A DNA stretch of 64,000 nt, taken from contig FN649748.1 of the NCBI GenBank assembly GCA_000310025.1, positions 741,072-805,071 of the forward strand, written 5' to 3'. Both the position numbers and the translations under genes were made by a program. Origin of the DNA: Ectocarpus siliculosus. Taxonomy: Eukaryota > Sar > Phaeophyceae > Ectocarpales > Ectocarpaceae. The notes below the pieces were generated by a model. It saw only the letters and a program-made list of their open reading frames with translations. It was not told the origin of the DNA and did not search any database. Position 1 is the first letter of the stretch. Each line of letters opens with the position of its first letter. This document shows positions 12,440 through 26,536 of the stretch, in pieces.

Positions 12440-12698
12440 ATGGAACAAACCAAGACATACGGTCCTCTGCGGTCTGGAGGAGAACAGCAGGTGACGCCAT
12501 CAACCCCTCCCGCCGTCGCTGGGCTGGACGCGACGGAGTACGCCAGCGACCCGGAAAGCGCTGGGGTGGGCGGCCGAAGAGTCCGGCGACTCGGTCTGCC
12601 GGGGAAGATGCGCGTTGGAAAGCGGGGGCGGGGAACCACAGCAGCAGCGTCAACTTCGGCGGGCGTGGTCGGGCATATCGACGATATTACTGCACCAG
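12440..12698 (+). CDS. Probable 5' coding exon of the EDR2-like gene
   Basis: ATG in context aagATGG opens 86 codons ending IDDITAP, then a donor CAG/gtgcgc in phase 1. The acceptor gattggcag at 14525 supplies the two missing bases and continues into IGADAATGAAAAA. Composition (GC-rich third positions; Gly/Ser/Arg-rich protein) matches the rest of the N-terminus. The intron would be 1.8 kb. The frame is open upstream to 12212, so an earlier ATG is possible. Confidence 0.45.
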
Positions 12699-15600
12699 GT
12701 GCGCGGCCGGATAAACGGCCGCTTGCTTGCGTTTTGGTGGCGTTAGTCTGCTCTTAGAGGTTGCGGAAGTATGGAAGGACTTAGCTCGTGCCCAACCGGA
12801 GAAGGGAGCGAGTCGTTTTCGCGTCTTGCTCTCGGAACCGTTTTTTGGGCCGATGTTCCAACAGCAGGCAAGGTGGTTTTCAGTCGTTTATTAAGGAATA
12901 ATAAAAACACACACAGAAAGACTTAAGTATACTGCTGTACCCCTTGATTGTACCAGATGCGCCTTTTTTTTTTTTTAATATGACACAACGAAAGCCTTTT
13001 TGAATATTGAAGGACTCAAGCTCACCTCCTGCTGATATCCCACAATAGAAACAGTACATAGCACATAGAATACACACGCCAGCCTTTGCACCACATCGGA
13101 GCACACAAACTGGTTATATCGTCGCAAGCAAGATACAACGCCGTTGTTCAACGACAAGTATTTGTATTAATAGTCAACCATGGAGAATTTCGCAGTTCCC
13201 GTCTCAATGCTAGCAGTGTACTACAGTATAGGATTCGCATATATGCGTACATATGCTATGCGTCACTGACCTGCTGCAAGGCAGATTAAAGAAGATTACC
13301 ACCTACGGCCAGCCATTTTCACGGAGGCTTGGCGTACAGCAAGGAATTCACCATGCTAGTGCGTAGCTGTTGGTGATCGTGGGCCGAGACTCTTGGCGTT
13401 TTCGTGGAGACCGAGGGAGTGTTCTACCGCCGGTTAGGAGCATTTCGATATGCAAGCGACTAGCGCGATCGGTCACCGGGGCTAGACCTGTGTGTTTTCC
13501 GTCTGCATGAACACTTGGTTCTCCATGCAGCTTTGAAGAACGCGAGTGCATTGCCGCTTTGAAAAGAGGGCACTGGTTGTTGTTCCTTCTGCGCAAGATA
13601 GCCACAGGAGCTCACTCGAAAGGCCACGTCGTACGCAACGCTGCGTGTGAGACAACCGTTGCACCTACCTACCTTTAGTACCCTCTGTGTTCGAGGGGTT
13701 GCCCAACATGTGAAGTACACAACATCCGTGGCCTGGGCACTACTATTCAAAGTCTCATCACCTCACACCTTACGCAATAAGAATTACCTTTCCACAGCTC
13801 TCCTTGATTCGTTTGACGCATCGGCCATTCGTAAGCATAACCTTTGTATTATAGTACAATATATTATGTACTTTCACGAGGGCGAAAGTGGTCCTTTCTC
13901 CACACGTAGGTTTAGGGTTTCACATCCACCCGAAGACCAGACCGGAAACCGGCGTGCCGAAGATGCTCTCGACGAACGTCGCTGTAAGCACCTATGTATC
14001 CGGCGACTTCCCGCATCACCTTTCGGACTAAATATTTTTGAAAGGACACCATGGTTTTCCCTTGATTTTACATATTGGCAGAGCTCATCAGATGAGACGC
14101 ACACCCACGGTGAGACAGAGAGCATTTTGTAGTCTAAAGCATGCTTGCATACGCCGCGGTCGATAGCTAGGGCGAGGGAGCTAGGAGAGTCCGAAGCATG
14201 CCGCGATATTCCCCAGAGGTGCTTATTCTCTCCTAGTGCACGCAGCTCTTGGGTCCATCCCGCTCTTCTCTCGGTGCTGGCTGTGCCTGTTATGTGTCTC
14301 CAGCCCTCGTCATGAAGTGTTGAATCGCTAGCGCGGTCATCCTCAACACCGCACCGGACGTCACTACGACTGCGCAGTCCACCACACCCAACATACCCCT
14401 TAATATACACCTCCTGTTTCCCCTCAAGCTGGGTTCGCTTTTGCTGATGACTCGTGTCCCGTGTTCCATCCTACAAAAACGGCGTTTTTCTCTGCTGGTT
14501 TGTCGCCGGGGTGCTCGATTGGCAGATATTGGTGCCGATGCAGCGACGGGAGCAGCGGCGGCGGCAGCAACAGCAGCGGGTCCGGATGGAAGAGGCGCAG
14601 GGGGAGCGAGACGGCCATCGGCCGGGAGCAGATTAGGGGCGATGCTCAGGAGGGGTGCGCCCAGCTTGAACCATCTCCGCAGGTGTGTCGGGTGACGTCT
14701 AAGCGTGGAGGACGTCTGAGAGAGCAGCCGACCGTGTGATTTCGCCCGTGAAGATTGTTACTGCTGTGTTGTGGAGTGGGTGGGGGATAATCTTGTTGTC
14801 GCACATGCCGCCCCGGTACGCTGACCGTCGGCCTACTCCACGACTTGTCTGGCGGAAAGCAGGTCTTGCTGTGTGCACAGGTTTCGAAAATTGTACCCGT
14901 TCTCCTTTGCCGTGTAACACCGATTACTTTTTTTTTTCCCTTCCTTCCCGCAGGAGCGGCTCCAAAGCGAGCTCTCTTTCTTCGCCCCAGGCGGAAGAAG
15001 TCGGAGACCTTGCCATACCGGCGCTTGGAATATCCCCTCGCGGGGAGCTGGACGACCCCCCCGAACGCCACGCCAGTCACGACAGCGACCGCAGGGGGGG
15101 GGCTGCGGTTGCCCCCGAAGTCAGCACAACGTCGTCGTTAGAGCCTAGCTCCAACTCTTCTGGTCGACGTCGATTTCATCGGAGTAAGGGCGCGGCCGGC
15201 GGAGTCACCCGAGTCGTGTCCCATCGGGATGCCCGCGCGGGGAGCGACATCGGCCCCCGCGGCGACGGTGGTGGTGGTGGTATCGCGAATGATCAGCGGA
15301 GATACCTGGGTGCGTCTTCTGCGGAAGACGCGCTCGAGTACAGCGACGGAGGGCGACACGGTGGTGGAGGAGGAGGCGTGTTCGCCGCGGCGAGGTCCAA
15401 CGCCAAGGTGCCCTCGTTGCTGGCCCGAAAGAGCAGCAGCAAGACTTTGGCGGCGGCGCGGAGGCACGGCGACTGCGACGAGCAGGTGGCGTTTTGGTCG
15501 GGCTCCGACCTCGACAGCAGCGGCGACAACAACCGGGGACGGCGGCCACCACCACCAGCGGCGGCGGCGGCGGCGTCGCGGCCTGACAACGCCGCTGCCT

Positions 15601-18600
15601 TGAGGCGCGATCGCTCGGCCCCGCCTTGCGGCCACAGCGCTGCCGAGGTCGCCGGGGAACGGCGTGGTATTCAGCAGAGCATGGGTGAGGCACGCCACAC
15701 GCTAGATGGTTCTGCGAGGCCGAAGGACGATCCTCCCGGGGGGCGGAAGCGCAACGGCGATGCCCGAGGTCGCGCCGCGGACGGGTATAAGTCCGCCCCC
15801 GACGACTTGCACCGGGAGAGCGGGCGTGTCGGCCCCGCCGCCGCCGCCGCCGCCGCCGCCGCTAGCGGTGGCGGTGGCGGTGTGCCCGTGCCGGACGGCG
15901 AGTGCATCGCGATCGCGGAAGCGGCCTTGTTCTCGGCCATGGACACCACCAGCGACGCAGAGGTTGGTGCCGGCGGCGGAGGTGCCGGGGGGGGCGGTGG
16001 TTTCAGCGGCCAGGGGCAAGGGTCGATGGCGTCCAGCGACGAAGACGACGACGAAGAGGAAGAAGAGGACGACCCGCTCTCGTCACGCGGCACCAGCACC
16101 GCCGCCGCCGCCACGGTGGAACGCTCGGCGACGGCGTCCGCTGCGGCGGGGGGCGGTAAGGCAGCCACCGTCCGCAAGCGCCGGAGAATCTCGGAGCTGC
16201 TGGGGTTCCGCCGACGGACTACCAGCGGCGTCAACGCCTCTTCCTCCCTCTCCTCGTCGTTATCGGGAGCCCCAGGGGTTAGCGCTTCTGGCGCCGCGGA
16301 TGACGGCGCCGGCACCGGCGGTGGCGGCAGCGTCCCCCGCAACGGCGAGACAGCGGAAGCGATGAACAGATCCACGGGCGGACGAGGGACATCAGCCTCC
16401 CGGCGCGGGACGACTTCGACGACCGCCCCGCCCCCCCCCCGCCGCCAAGTACTTTACAGGTCCAACTCCACGAGCGCTCTCGACCGCGCTGACAGCGGTA
16501 GCTACGGAGAGGCGGAAGACGTGCCCGCGGGAGCGGGGACCGGGAAGCCCGCCGGCGGTGGGCGGAAGGGGGCCAGCGGAAGGAGGCGGCTGCTGCCGGG
16601 GGGGTCGTCGTCGGTGGCGACGGCGGCGGCAGCAAGCTCTGGCTCGGCCCGCGGGCTAAGCGCGAGCCCCCTGAAGCACCGGCGGCATCGGCACCGGGAT
16701 TCGCTCCTCGAGGCCGGGAAGGACAAGCTCCGGCGGGGCAGGAGCAAGCTCAGCCGCGGGTCCTTCGGCGGCCGGTCGTCGTCGTCCTCGCAGCGGCCGC
16801 TTCGTGCGCCCTCGCCAGTGGCGGACACGGCGTCCACGGAAGGTTCTTCCAAGGGACGGAAGCCTGTCACCGAGGAGATGGACGGGGGCGCCGCAAAGAG
16901 GGGGCCGGTGGAGCCGGCAGAGCAAGGTGTGTACTGTTACGGCGCCAGGTACGAGTGATCTACGCACCTCCCCATAGACCGACGTATGTAGAAGGGTCTC
17001 GAAGGGTGCCAATGCCTACCGCGTGTGAGGAAAGCTCTCGACGAGATAGATCTCTTCGAACCCGCTCTTTTTGCAGCCCCTGGGGCCGTGGAGCAATCGA
17101 GTCTTGTAGGGCGTGTGCTGTCACTCGTACGCTTTTGAGAAACCTCGTGGAATATGGATTTGTGTCTTGTGAAAGTCGTGCAGTTGGCATACGGTGAGGA
17201 TGCTCCGGCACGGACTTACGAGTCGTCGTCCCCGTTGGCGCTCAACTGCAATGTGCGCGTGTGTGTGAGTTTTATCAGCCGCGCTTACCTCTGTCCGTTA
17301 CCTCCTCCTTCTTCGCGAAGACACGTTGAGTTGGGATCGCAAAGCTAGCCCCAAATGGTGGACAACGAATATCAGAGAACGCCCCCTATGCTTCGCGCGC
17401 TGAAAACACGTTCCTCGAGCACCTCAAGATCAGAACGACAGAAAAACAAGGGTAACAGCAGTGCATTCCAGAGCAATACTGCTACACACGCCGTACAGCG
17501 GCGGGCACACAAACACCCGTCGCTGTCCCGCCCACTCTTTCCTTCCTTCCATGTTCCGGTGGCGCAGGGCCGCCGGCAAAACCCCAGCTAGGAACGACGT
17601 ACGCGAAACGGCCGGACTCGTCGCCGCTCGATCCCGGCGCACCGGAACCGTGGAACTCTTGGACGGTTGGGAGCGGGTCGCAGTTCAACGTCAGGACCAA
17701 AGGTACGGCCGCACACGCAAGACAAGACAAGACTTGCACTGCGTTCGGGCTAGTGATGTGGTGCTCGTTTTTGGGAACTGATGCGGGCCTTGATATCGCG
17801 GTGACGCCAGGTTTAGGATTTCGTGCGTGTTGACGAGTAGGTGTACCAGGTGGTATACCTATGCGTTTTTGTTCGACTTTGGCGTTGGACGTCCTAGAGT
17901 TTGTCTTGGCTTGGCCGACCCTGGAACGTGCCGCAGCCCCTCGTACATCCTCACAACAGGTTCTACTCGTGTGCCGTGATGGGCGCGTGTGACTTTGCCA
18001 GCATCCCACGCCACCAGCAGTGCAATGCGGAGTGTAGTGTAAATACCCTAGCGTAGCACAGACGGAGCGCACTTTTTACGTAATTCTTCCCTCTTTTTGT
18101 GCGTTGTTGGTTCGATTGAAGCGCCCCCTCTCCCCCCCATCCCCTTGTTGTCCTTTCGGTCGCGTTGTCGCTGAAGGATACGGCCGCACAAAGGTCAAGG
18201 CTCCCTCCGCGCCGGAGCTGTACCAGCTCATCAGCATCGACGCCTACCGGAGCCCCGCGGGGAGGATCTGCGGGGTATACCCCCTGTTCACCCCGCCCGC
18301 TTTCCCCACTGCGGCGACTCCCGCGGGTGGCGGTTCAGCTACCGACTCTGTGGAGGGGGCCCGCCGGACCGGAACGGGAGACGAAGACCCCCCGCTCTCC
18401 CAGGGCCCCGGCGGCTGTGGTGGCGGTAGCAGCAGCAGCTGTTGCAGCGGCACCGGCGACGATACCGGACACCCGGACATTCCCCCGGTGCTGGTGGTGA
18501 ACTTCCAGCTCCCGGACCTCCCGACCCCGTTCACCGTGCAGGGTGACGGTCCGACCTTGCACATCATCCTCACCTTCCACGCCACCCGCCGGCTGTGCCG

Positions 18601-21600
18601 CTACGCCGCGCGGGTGTGGGCCGAAGAGCGCTCCGCCGCCGCAGCCGCCGCTGGAACGGGGGGCGGGGAGGAGGGACAAGCGGGCTCCCCTGAGGCGACG
18701 CCGGCTGCTGCTTCGGAAACGGCAGCGGTTGAACCGCTGGGGTCGGGGGCGCCTTCCGGAGATGCCGCTCCCGGCGGGGGCGACGCTACCGCGAATGGTG
18801 GCCCAGTACCCCACGGACGAAGCAGCCACGGGGCCCCGCCGGCGGAGGGAGGAGCTGGGTTGGGGGAGGGTGACGCTGAGGACGTTCCCGAGTCGGTGCG
18901 GCTGCTGGTGGAGTGGATGCGGCGCGCTCAGGACGACGGGAACTTCCGAGGGAGGTTCAAGGCTATCGGGGATATCGTCAACATGGACGAGGTGTGTGTG
19001 TATGTGTGTTTCGGTGATTTTCAGGCCAAAATATGTGAAGAATACATGTGAGACAGACCTGGTTTTCAGGTTCTACGCTACGGTCTCTCGTGTTCTATTG
19101 TATGTTCGTGGCGTGGAGTGCGCGTTGGACTCTACGTCTCCTCTCATGAGACAGGGAGGGGCCACATGGGACGGGATGAACAATGGTATCGGTTTGGGTA
19201 GAGGAGAGGCAGAATGTGTATAGAGTGAGTGGTCATGAAACGCTTGATTGGCACCACACACGGCCCTCGCTCTAAACACCGTGGGGCTGCATACATAGCT
19301 ACACGAGACGCAAACTTCGTTCGGGTGCGCCGCCCCGGGTGGGCCAATCAAAGTCGTCGAAGACTCTTACCTACAGTGGGGGCGGCGGTTGAGCGACCCC
19401 TAATGTCACACCGGAATGTAGCCGTTATTCAGGGCAGGTCGCTAAACCGAACCACCAATTATGTAGCAGTTATACTACTGGGGTGCGGCGGTGCGACGTG
19501 GTTTTGTGGTCGCTCAACAGGGCATGTCGCTAAAACCGGCCCCCCTACGTATTCGCACCTCTTTGTGCCTGTTCGTTTGTTCGTCTGACCGATGTCAGGT
19601 CGGCCTCCCGAGCATCGCGAGGCGATTCAGCGGGAAGCCGATCCTTCTCTACGGCAAGGAATCGAGCATGGTCAAGGGACCGGGTTACGTAGAGCTGGAC
19701 CTCAACGCTCACGCCTTCTCCTACGTCGGCCGCAAGGTAATATGACCTCAACCTTAGCCTTGACCTTTCCCCAAGCAATGTGCTGGGTTGTTCAGCGCGC
19801 GCAAAGGTTTTGGAACCGGGCTGGTTTCTAACGTGGTTGTTTTGAAGGAGAAGTTTCTTGAATTTGCCTCGGAGCTACCGATGGCCGTAGAGAGATGTGT
19901 CCGGTTTGTCAGCAGTGTGGGCTTTGTTGTCCCATCCCACCTTGCCGTTTTTTTACCATCCCATTTTATCGAACGTGGCTTGCAGCAGCTGCCACAACTC
20001 TTGAGACCTTGCCTCTCCAACTGCGAAAGGCCACTGGTCAAAGCGTATTCTCGCGTATACCCTAGTCAAGCAATGCTTGTTCTGTTGATGCACGTGCCCT
20101 CACAGACCTCGACGGTTCAGGGCTATTTCGGTATTGTCGCAGTATTTTCTCTTGCTTTTCGATTTATTGGGCGCTTGAGGATCGGGGACTATGTTTCGCA
20201 GTGCAGTCGGGAACGTAGCGTACTCTATTCGCTGGATACCTGATGTGGAATGAGATTTTGTTTTCACCTTTGAGCGATTGAACCACGCTGGTTGTGGCCT
20301 AGCCTGTACCCGCTCTTGTGTGCTCTAGTGCGTGACGCAAAGCTACGCCCTTGCTGCGCGTTCTAACTTGGACCAACGTCACCAATGATATCGCGGCGCA
20401 TTTCGGACCTGAACAACATACGTCAACAAATAATGTCGTGACGCCTTTACGGTCTGAGCAACGTACGAAACCAATGATGTCGTGGCGCATTTAGGGCCTG
20501 ACGTACTTCTGTTTCCAATGATATCGTGACGCATTCTAGGGCCTGTACGTGACTCTGGAGAAGTGGAAGAGGGCGGTATTTCGCATCGGATTCCTTCTGG
20601 AAGGGAGGACGGATGAGGAGCAGCCGGAGCACATCTTGGGCTGTGGCGTTTTCCATGGTGAGGTTGTTGTTGTTGTTGTTGTTGTTCGCGATACCAATGG
20701 CATCTTCGGATCCGCCCTTGCTTCCTTGTGGGCAGCAGGTGGCCCTGCTTCTCTCTTGTTTGCCGTGAAAGTCTACTTTCATTTTGTGTACCTTGGTGTT
20801 GTACCCCTTTCACTCTTTCGGGTTGTTTTTTTGTCCCACCTTTTCAACCGTTGCTCGCAGCAGCTACTGCCAATCCTGCGCCACACCCCGGAGAGGTTCT
20901 CTGGGCAAACTGTCGTCCGGCATACCCAATATCTCAAGCACCCCTCTGCCATTCAATGTACCTGCCCCCCCACCCACCCACCACAGGGCTCGACCTAGAC
21001 GTCCTCAGCGAGCTGTCCCTGTCTGCGGACGGAGAACGACTCATCGCGACGAACACCGCGGACGGAGAAAACGCCGCTGCCGTGAGCGACATCTCCGAGA
21101 GCGGGTCCGGCAGCATCGCCGCAAATAGCAGCGCGGCACCGAACGGGCGTGCCCGCGGGTCCGCCGTCGATTGGAGCTATGCATCGGGCGGTCGAAGCAA
21201 GACACGCCGATACGGTGATGTAACTCCACCGTCGGCGTCGTCGTCGTCCAGTGCTGTGGTGCCTTTGGTCCCGAAGCGGCACATGGATTTCCTCTTGCGC
21301 TGTCACATTCGAGGAAAGTCCTCCAGCGGAGATGGCGGCGGCGGTGTCTCGTTTGATGTCAACCCGGATAAGGTGAGTAGACTCCATTCCTACTACAAGT
21401 GGTGGTTGATTTGACGACCAAATCTGTCGGCGCGAGGTTCGGTAGGTAGGTAGGTAGGTGGGTGCCTTCCGTGACAGGGTGCGCGTGTTGTGACCATGAG
21501 AAGGTCATTCTTGCATGTTTATTTCTCCCGCGAACTACAATCCGAGCGGCAAATCTATATATTTCTCCCGCGAACTTTGACTCCCTGGATATTCCGTGAT

Positions 21601-22380
21601 TTTGTGGTATGGGTATGTATTGCACGTTGTTTCCAACCAAAACTGGCGTTCTAACAAATGTTATTTTCCTTATGGAACCATGGCCGTCCTATTGAACGTT
21701 GACCGCAAAAGTCAGATTCTTCAGTTGTCGCCGGTCAAAAGAATACCGCGCATGCGTCGGACGTTTCTGCGGTTTGCCGATACCGTTCCGTTTAGTACCA
21801 CGTGAGGAATGCATCGCACAGCAATAGGTGGAGAACGGCACCCGCGCGTACTGTGTTGCGCGTGGTTTCCTACTAAAAAGAGCGATTGGGGTAGAAGGTC
21901 ACATCGACGGGTACCTGTCCTATGGAACTCTGTACTATTGCTCATATCCAGGTCCGGGTGCTAACGGTGCACCAGGCTTTGGGGATCAAGTGGTGGTCCG
22001 CCAGATGGTTGAATGTCAAGGCCATCGGCGATCGAGCACATGCCCCTATGCCTGCCCTTTTGCGTCACCCCCCTTGTTCACTTGCTCCCCCTCCTGGAAT
22101 CGTTTTTTTTCGCGATCTATATTGTACACAGGCGGTTTTCGGCAACGGGATTGTGGGCTTCGACACACACGACGAAGACGACCAAGATAGCGACGTTACG
22201 GTGACGGCGGTGGCGGCTGCTGCGTTCGCGGGGGGCTGGTTCTGCGCGCTGTTGGCGATGATCACGATTGCCTGCTGGTCGGAACTGTCGGTGGTAGCGC
22301 AACGAGGGCCAGACGGGGGGGAGGGGCCGTGGCGAACAAGCTTCAGCGCTTGGCTAGTGGGTGTGTTTGTCGAGCCTTGA
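12440..22380 (+). CDS. EDR2 C-terminal (DUF1336) domain protein with long disordered N-terminus and C-terminal membrane segment
   Basis: Proposed exons: 12440-12698, 14526-14682, 14954-16926, 18177-18991, 19599-19736, 20540-20657, 20987-21372, 22132-22380 (TGA). All phases match, giving about 1,364 residues. Residues 1-795 are low complexity: poly-Ala, poly-Gly, an acidic run (DEDDDEEEEEDD) and many basic Ser-rich stretches. The EDR2_C/DUF1336 fold runs from about 797 to 1153: YQLISIDAYRS, VLVVNFQLPDLP, FRGRFKAIGDIV, GKPILLYGKESS, GPGYVELDL, FRIGFLLEGRTDEEQPEHIL. These align with the family's VDWF, VVNxQVPG, FKLIP, GKPxLLG, NYLEVDVDI and PExLLG stretches. Two Gly/Ala-rich inserts interrupt the domain within exon 4. 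A hydrophobic helix (about 1305-1330, AAAAFAGGWFCALLAMITIA) lies near the end. In plants, EDR2 proteins bind lipids and act in pathogen response; the role here is unknown. The START and PH domains of plant EDR2 are not seen. The first exon is the weakest part. An alternative start is ATG 14447 read straight into 14682. Confidence 0.82.
12890..12990. repeat. Dispersed repeat fragment, inverted relative to a copy near 61.1 kb
   Basis: A block of about 30 bases (TTATTAAGGAATAATAAAAA followed by CACACACAGAAAGACT, 12898-12933) is nearly identical, in reverse complement, to about 61087-61122. A T-run followed by TTAATATGAC appears near both (12964-12983 and 61037-61055), in the same orientation in each. 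It is presumably a transposon relic. No coding potential. Confidence 0.5.
20382..20550 (+). repeat. 44-45-bp minisatellite, four units, overlapping a 3' splice site
   Basis: Units built on CCAATGATATCGTGACGCAT then TTAGGGCCTG and CAACGTACG recur with periods of 45, 44 and 44 bases. The fourth unit contains the acceptor CATTCTAG and the first bases (GGCCTGTACGTGAC) of the EDR2-like exon that starts at 20540. Unit three retains ATTTAG/GGCCTGACGTAC, a second possible acceptor. Units one and two have lost the AG. Confidence 0.75.
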
Positions 22381-23820
<1,440 letters not shown>

Positions 23821-24536
23821 GAGGTATCCCGAGGAAACTCGAACGATGTGGCGGCGGAGGAGGACGTTTCCCCGATGGATAACATGTGTATGTATGCATG
23901 CAACGCTTTTGAAAGCAGTAGGCTGCTGCGCATGCCCAAGGAAGTTTCTGAGGAATCGCATCCCGACTTCCAGGAGACCACCACTTTTCCGCGGAGCGCT
24001 CGCGCGTCATTCCTTCACATACACAACTCGGGGTCGTTGTGCCGTCCCTCCGCGCACTCACACCCGTTACACCATTTTCCTTGGAGCATCATCAGTAAGA
24101 GACGCTGCAGCATCTCCTTGAGTTGAGCATCGACCGACACCCCAGCACGAAGTGGACGAAGGTGTGAGTGGATGAAAAAACAACCCCATTCAGTCTAGAG
24201 CAGAAAACGTATGTATGCGTACATCTTCACGAGACAGCAGCAGCAACCACCGCTGCCGGTGTGCTTGTTGATTCGGTTGTCAACGAGCATGCGCCCTCGA
24301 ACACTTTGACAACGTCTCGTACACGTGTATGTGAAGTCCAGAAACCTCGCCTTCGCGCATGGCCGAGCCTTCCGGCAGGAACGTCACATGTGACGCTCCA
24401 CCAGTCCAACACCAACCTCGACGGATGTACCTACGTTTTGCGATGGACGCTCCGATTTGATCGGCCCTCCTACTGCTGCTGTAGGTTGGTGCTCACGCAG
24501 TGGCCAAGAGGACGCCTGGATTTTCTCCAGAGCTAG
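23821..24536 (+). CDS. Hypothetical gene, two exons seen, 5' end missing
   Basis: Exon 23821-24094 follows acceptor ggtattccag, reads EVSRGNSNDVAAEEDV... and ends in phase 1 at donor a/gtaaga. Exon 24199-24536 follows acceptor cagtctag, supplies the two missing bases and reads QKTYVCVHLHETAAATTA... to a stop. The joined frame is open for about 204 codons, including acidic and Ser/Thr-rich segments and a Cys cluster (SYCCCRLVL) near the end. The 110-base gap between the exons carries in-frame stops, so splicing is required. No domain is recognised and no initiating exon was found upstream. The opposite strand is also partly open, so this stays tentative. Confidence 0.33.
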
Positions 24537-24625
24537 TAATGCTACAATTAACTTACTACACTGCGTCTACACACACCACGTCCTACTGCTGTAGAACCGC
24601 TTCAATGGATAGAGATAGACTTGTA

Positions 24626-24702
24626 GTGTTAACGGTAGCGACTGCTGTTTAAAGAGGGTCGGGACCAGCCAATTTCCCTCCAGACCGCAACCGTATCATG
24701 AA
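24626..24702. mobile_element. MITE fragment, copy 3
   Basis: In reverse complement it reads TTGGCTGGTCCCGACCCTCT then TTAAACAGCAGTCGCTACC. This matches the right half of the element at 7887-8000 (CTGGCTTGTCCCGACCCTCTC then TTACACCGTAGCCACC). The other half is not recognisable. Confidence 0.4.
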
Positions 24703-25924
24703 CACAAGAAAGTGCTACGATCATCTCCTCGGCAGCGCTCGGGGGAGATTAGCAATGCATCGATAGCGTTGGTGGGCACTGTCTGTATTGCCATGTACGA
24801 TTCCGCGGGCAGCATATTGCGGCATCTCCCCCTGGCGGGTAAACATTTTTTGGCGCCTTGAATCTTCCCCCTCCCAACTCGATCCACTCCTACGCATCCG
24901 GCTGCTGAAGAATGCGATGCAACCCAACCAAATGGATGTGACCATTACCACCACCCCAGTCTCCCCAGTCGCTCTCTCTACACATGAATTGCAATTCAAT
25001 TAGACTCCAGGGAACAGGGAACATGTTGTTGGTCCACGAAGAAACACGTCGCCATGTGCCAAATGTGGCATGTTGTTCGCTCACCGGCTCACCGGTACAA
25101 CGGATGCAAATTTGACAGGTGTCCATTGAATACAGATTCATCAAAACATTATGGAAGGTACAACGGCTACGATCGGGCAGCCAACGACTGCTGAACCGGA
25201 ATGGAAGACACAACAACAGGTGCGTAAGCTTGAGGCCTAAAAGTGCAGCACTGACATCTACATTGATCGATTGTCTTTTCGATCGATGGCAGCTTTTGCT
25301 GCGAACAACCTCAAGCTTGGCCACAAGTGGCAACAAAGTTCATAGACTACGTTTGTTTGTGTCTGAAGGCCCTCAGTTTCGGCACTGCAGAGGGTTAAAC
25401 CCTTACTTCATTATGCGCACTATGCTTTTGAACTTCTAAGCCGTATGGGAGTTTGTAACTCTGGAGTGCAAAAGCATGACGTTCCTAAGAGTACTAGGCT
25501 ACAGAATGTAGTCTACGAAGTACGTAGTCATCGTAGATTACTGTAGACTACTACTATTTCCAAGCTTCTATTTACTATTTTTTCTCATGTCCCTCTGCGG
25601 ATCGAAACTTTAACGAAACTTTAATTGGGCCTTGAACCACAGACGACGACGTCTGTTTTGGAACATCACGTGAGGGATGTGGGCAGAAAAGTGTTGACTG
25701 TTTAGCTCTGGAGACCGAACTACTGACTGCTGCGGTAGGACGCAATGAGCATTCATGCAATGGGCTTCTCCCTTCCCTAGGGAAGTAGCAGCAGCAAATC
25801 AGGGCTCCCGATCATGCGGCGAATGGAGGCCGCACGAGGTGGCCCCGCATTAATATTTTTGCCAGTACGAACGGATGCGATTCAATAGTCTATAGTTCTG
25901 CGCCCACTCGTCCGCATCATTTGT

Positions 25925-26450
25925 ATATGTCATGGGAACTCCATGGAGTATTCCATGGGGGTACTTGGGTTCCATGGAGGATGAAAAATAAAAGGAGACG
26001 TCGCCGAATGTTCGTCAGAGTTAGTTGGTGTGTCGCCTTGCAATATGTTGTGCTGCGTGCAATCTCAACCATTATTATGCACAGCAAGCAGCACAGACTC
26101 TGTCGTAGATATCTACGAGATGGGTGTACCGCAAGACGCAACAGGAGGTAACTTGCACGCGTTGTTTCGCTGTCGGTAACGCAGTTGAGTGATTGGCTTA
26201 ACCCCACGGAAAATGCCACGGCAACTTCCGTAGAATGTGCCGCGGATATTGCCACGAACTTCCACGGCCACACGGACCTCCATGGAATATCTCGTTGTTC
26301 CGTGGAGTTCCTGTGGAACTCCATCGCATCCCACCGCACGCCGTAGGTTCCACCGTGGAATGCCACGAGGTCCTTGGAGCTCCATGGCACGTTCTGCGGA
26401 GTGACCGTGTTCTTCCTTGCCTTCCGTGGCACTCCACGGAAAGTTCCATC
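25925..26450. repeat. Cluster of degenerate CCATGG palindromes
   Basis: Motifs of the form GGAACTCCATGGAAT / TTCCATGGAGTTCC are scattered in both orientations, densest at 25930-25982 and 26205-26450, around an AT-rich core with AAAATAAAAGGAG. The structure resembles the subterminal repeats of the 6.6-kb element but with a different motif. No terminal inverted repeat was defined. Confidence 0.45.
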
Positions 26451-26536
26451 GAACCTCTCACCACAACGCTCAAGATCAAATCCCTGTGCCTCGTTTCCTC
26501 AACTGAAAACGTTCGCATCGGTGGCAGGAGGGTACC

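Larger units (their letters stand above)
24537..26536. other. Noncoding stretch with repeat remnants
   Basis: It holds a MITE-like fragment (24626-24702), short repeats of TACTGTAG/CTACGAAGTA type near 25498-25555 and the CCATGG palindrome cluster from 25930. Overlapping open frames at 24721-25439 on both strands have no supporting signals. Confidence 0.4.

Noticed and set aside
15138-16375. Long minus-strand open frames (186, 162 and 234 codons) opposite the EDR2-like gene
   Set aside because: They mirror the GC-rich Ala/Gly/Ser coding exon on the plus strand, give Pro/Arg/Ser-rich nonsense and lack splice signals.
21950-22040. Possible extra EDR2-gene exon reading VRVLTVHQALGIKWWSARWL
   Set aside because: It has an acceptor but no donor at its 3' side, and exons 20987-21372 and 22132-22380 already join in phase.
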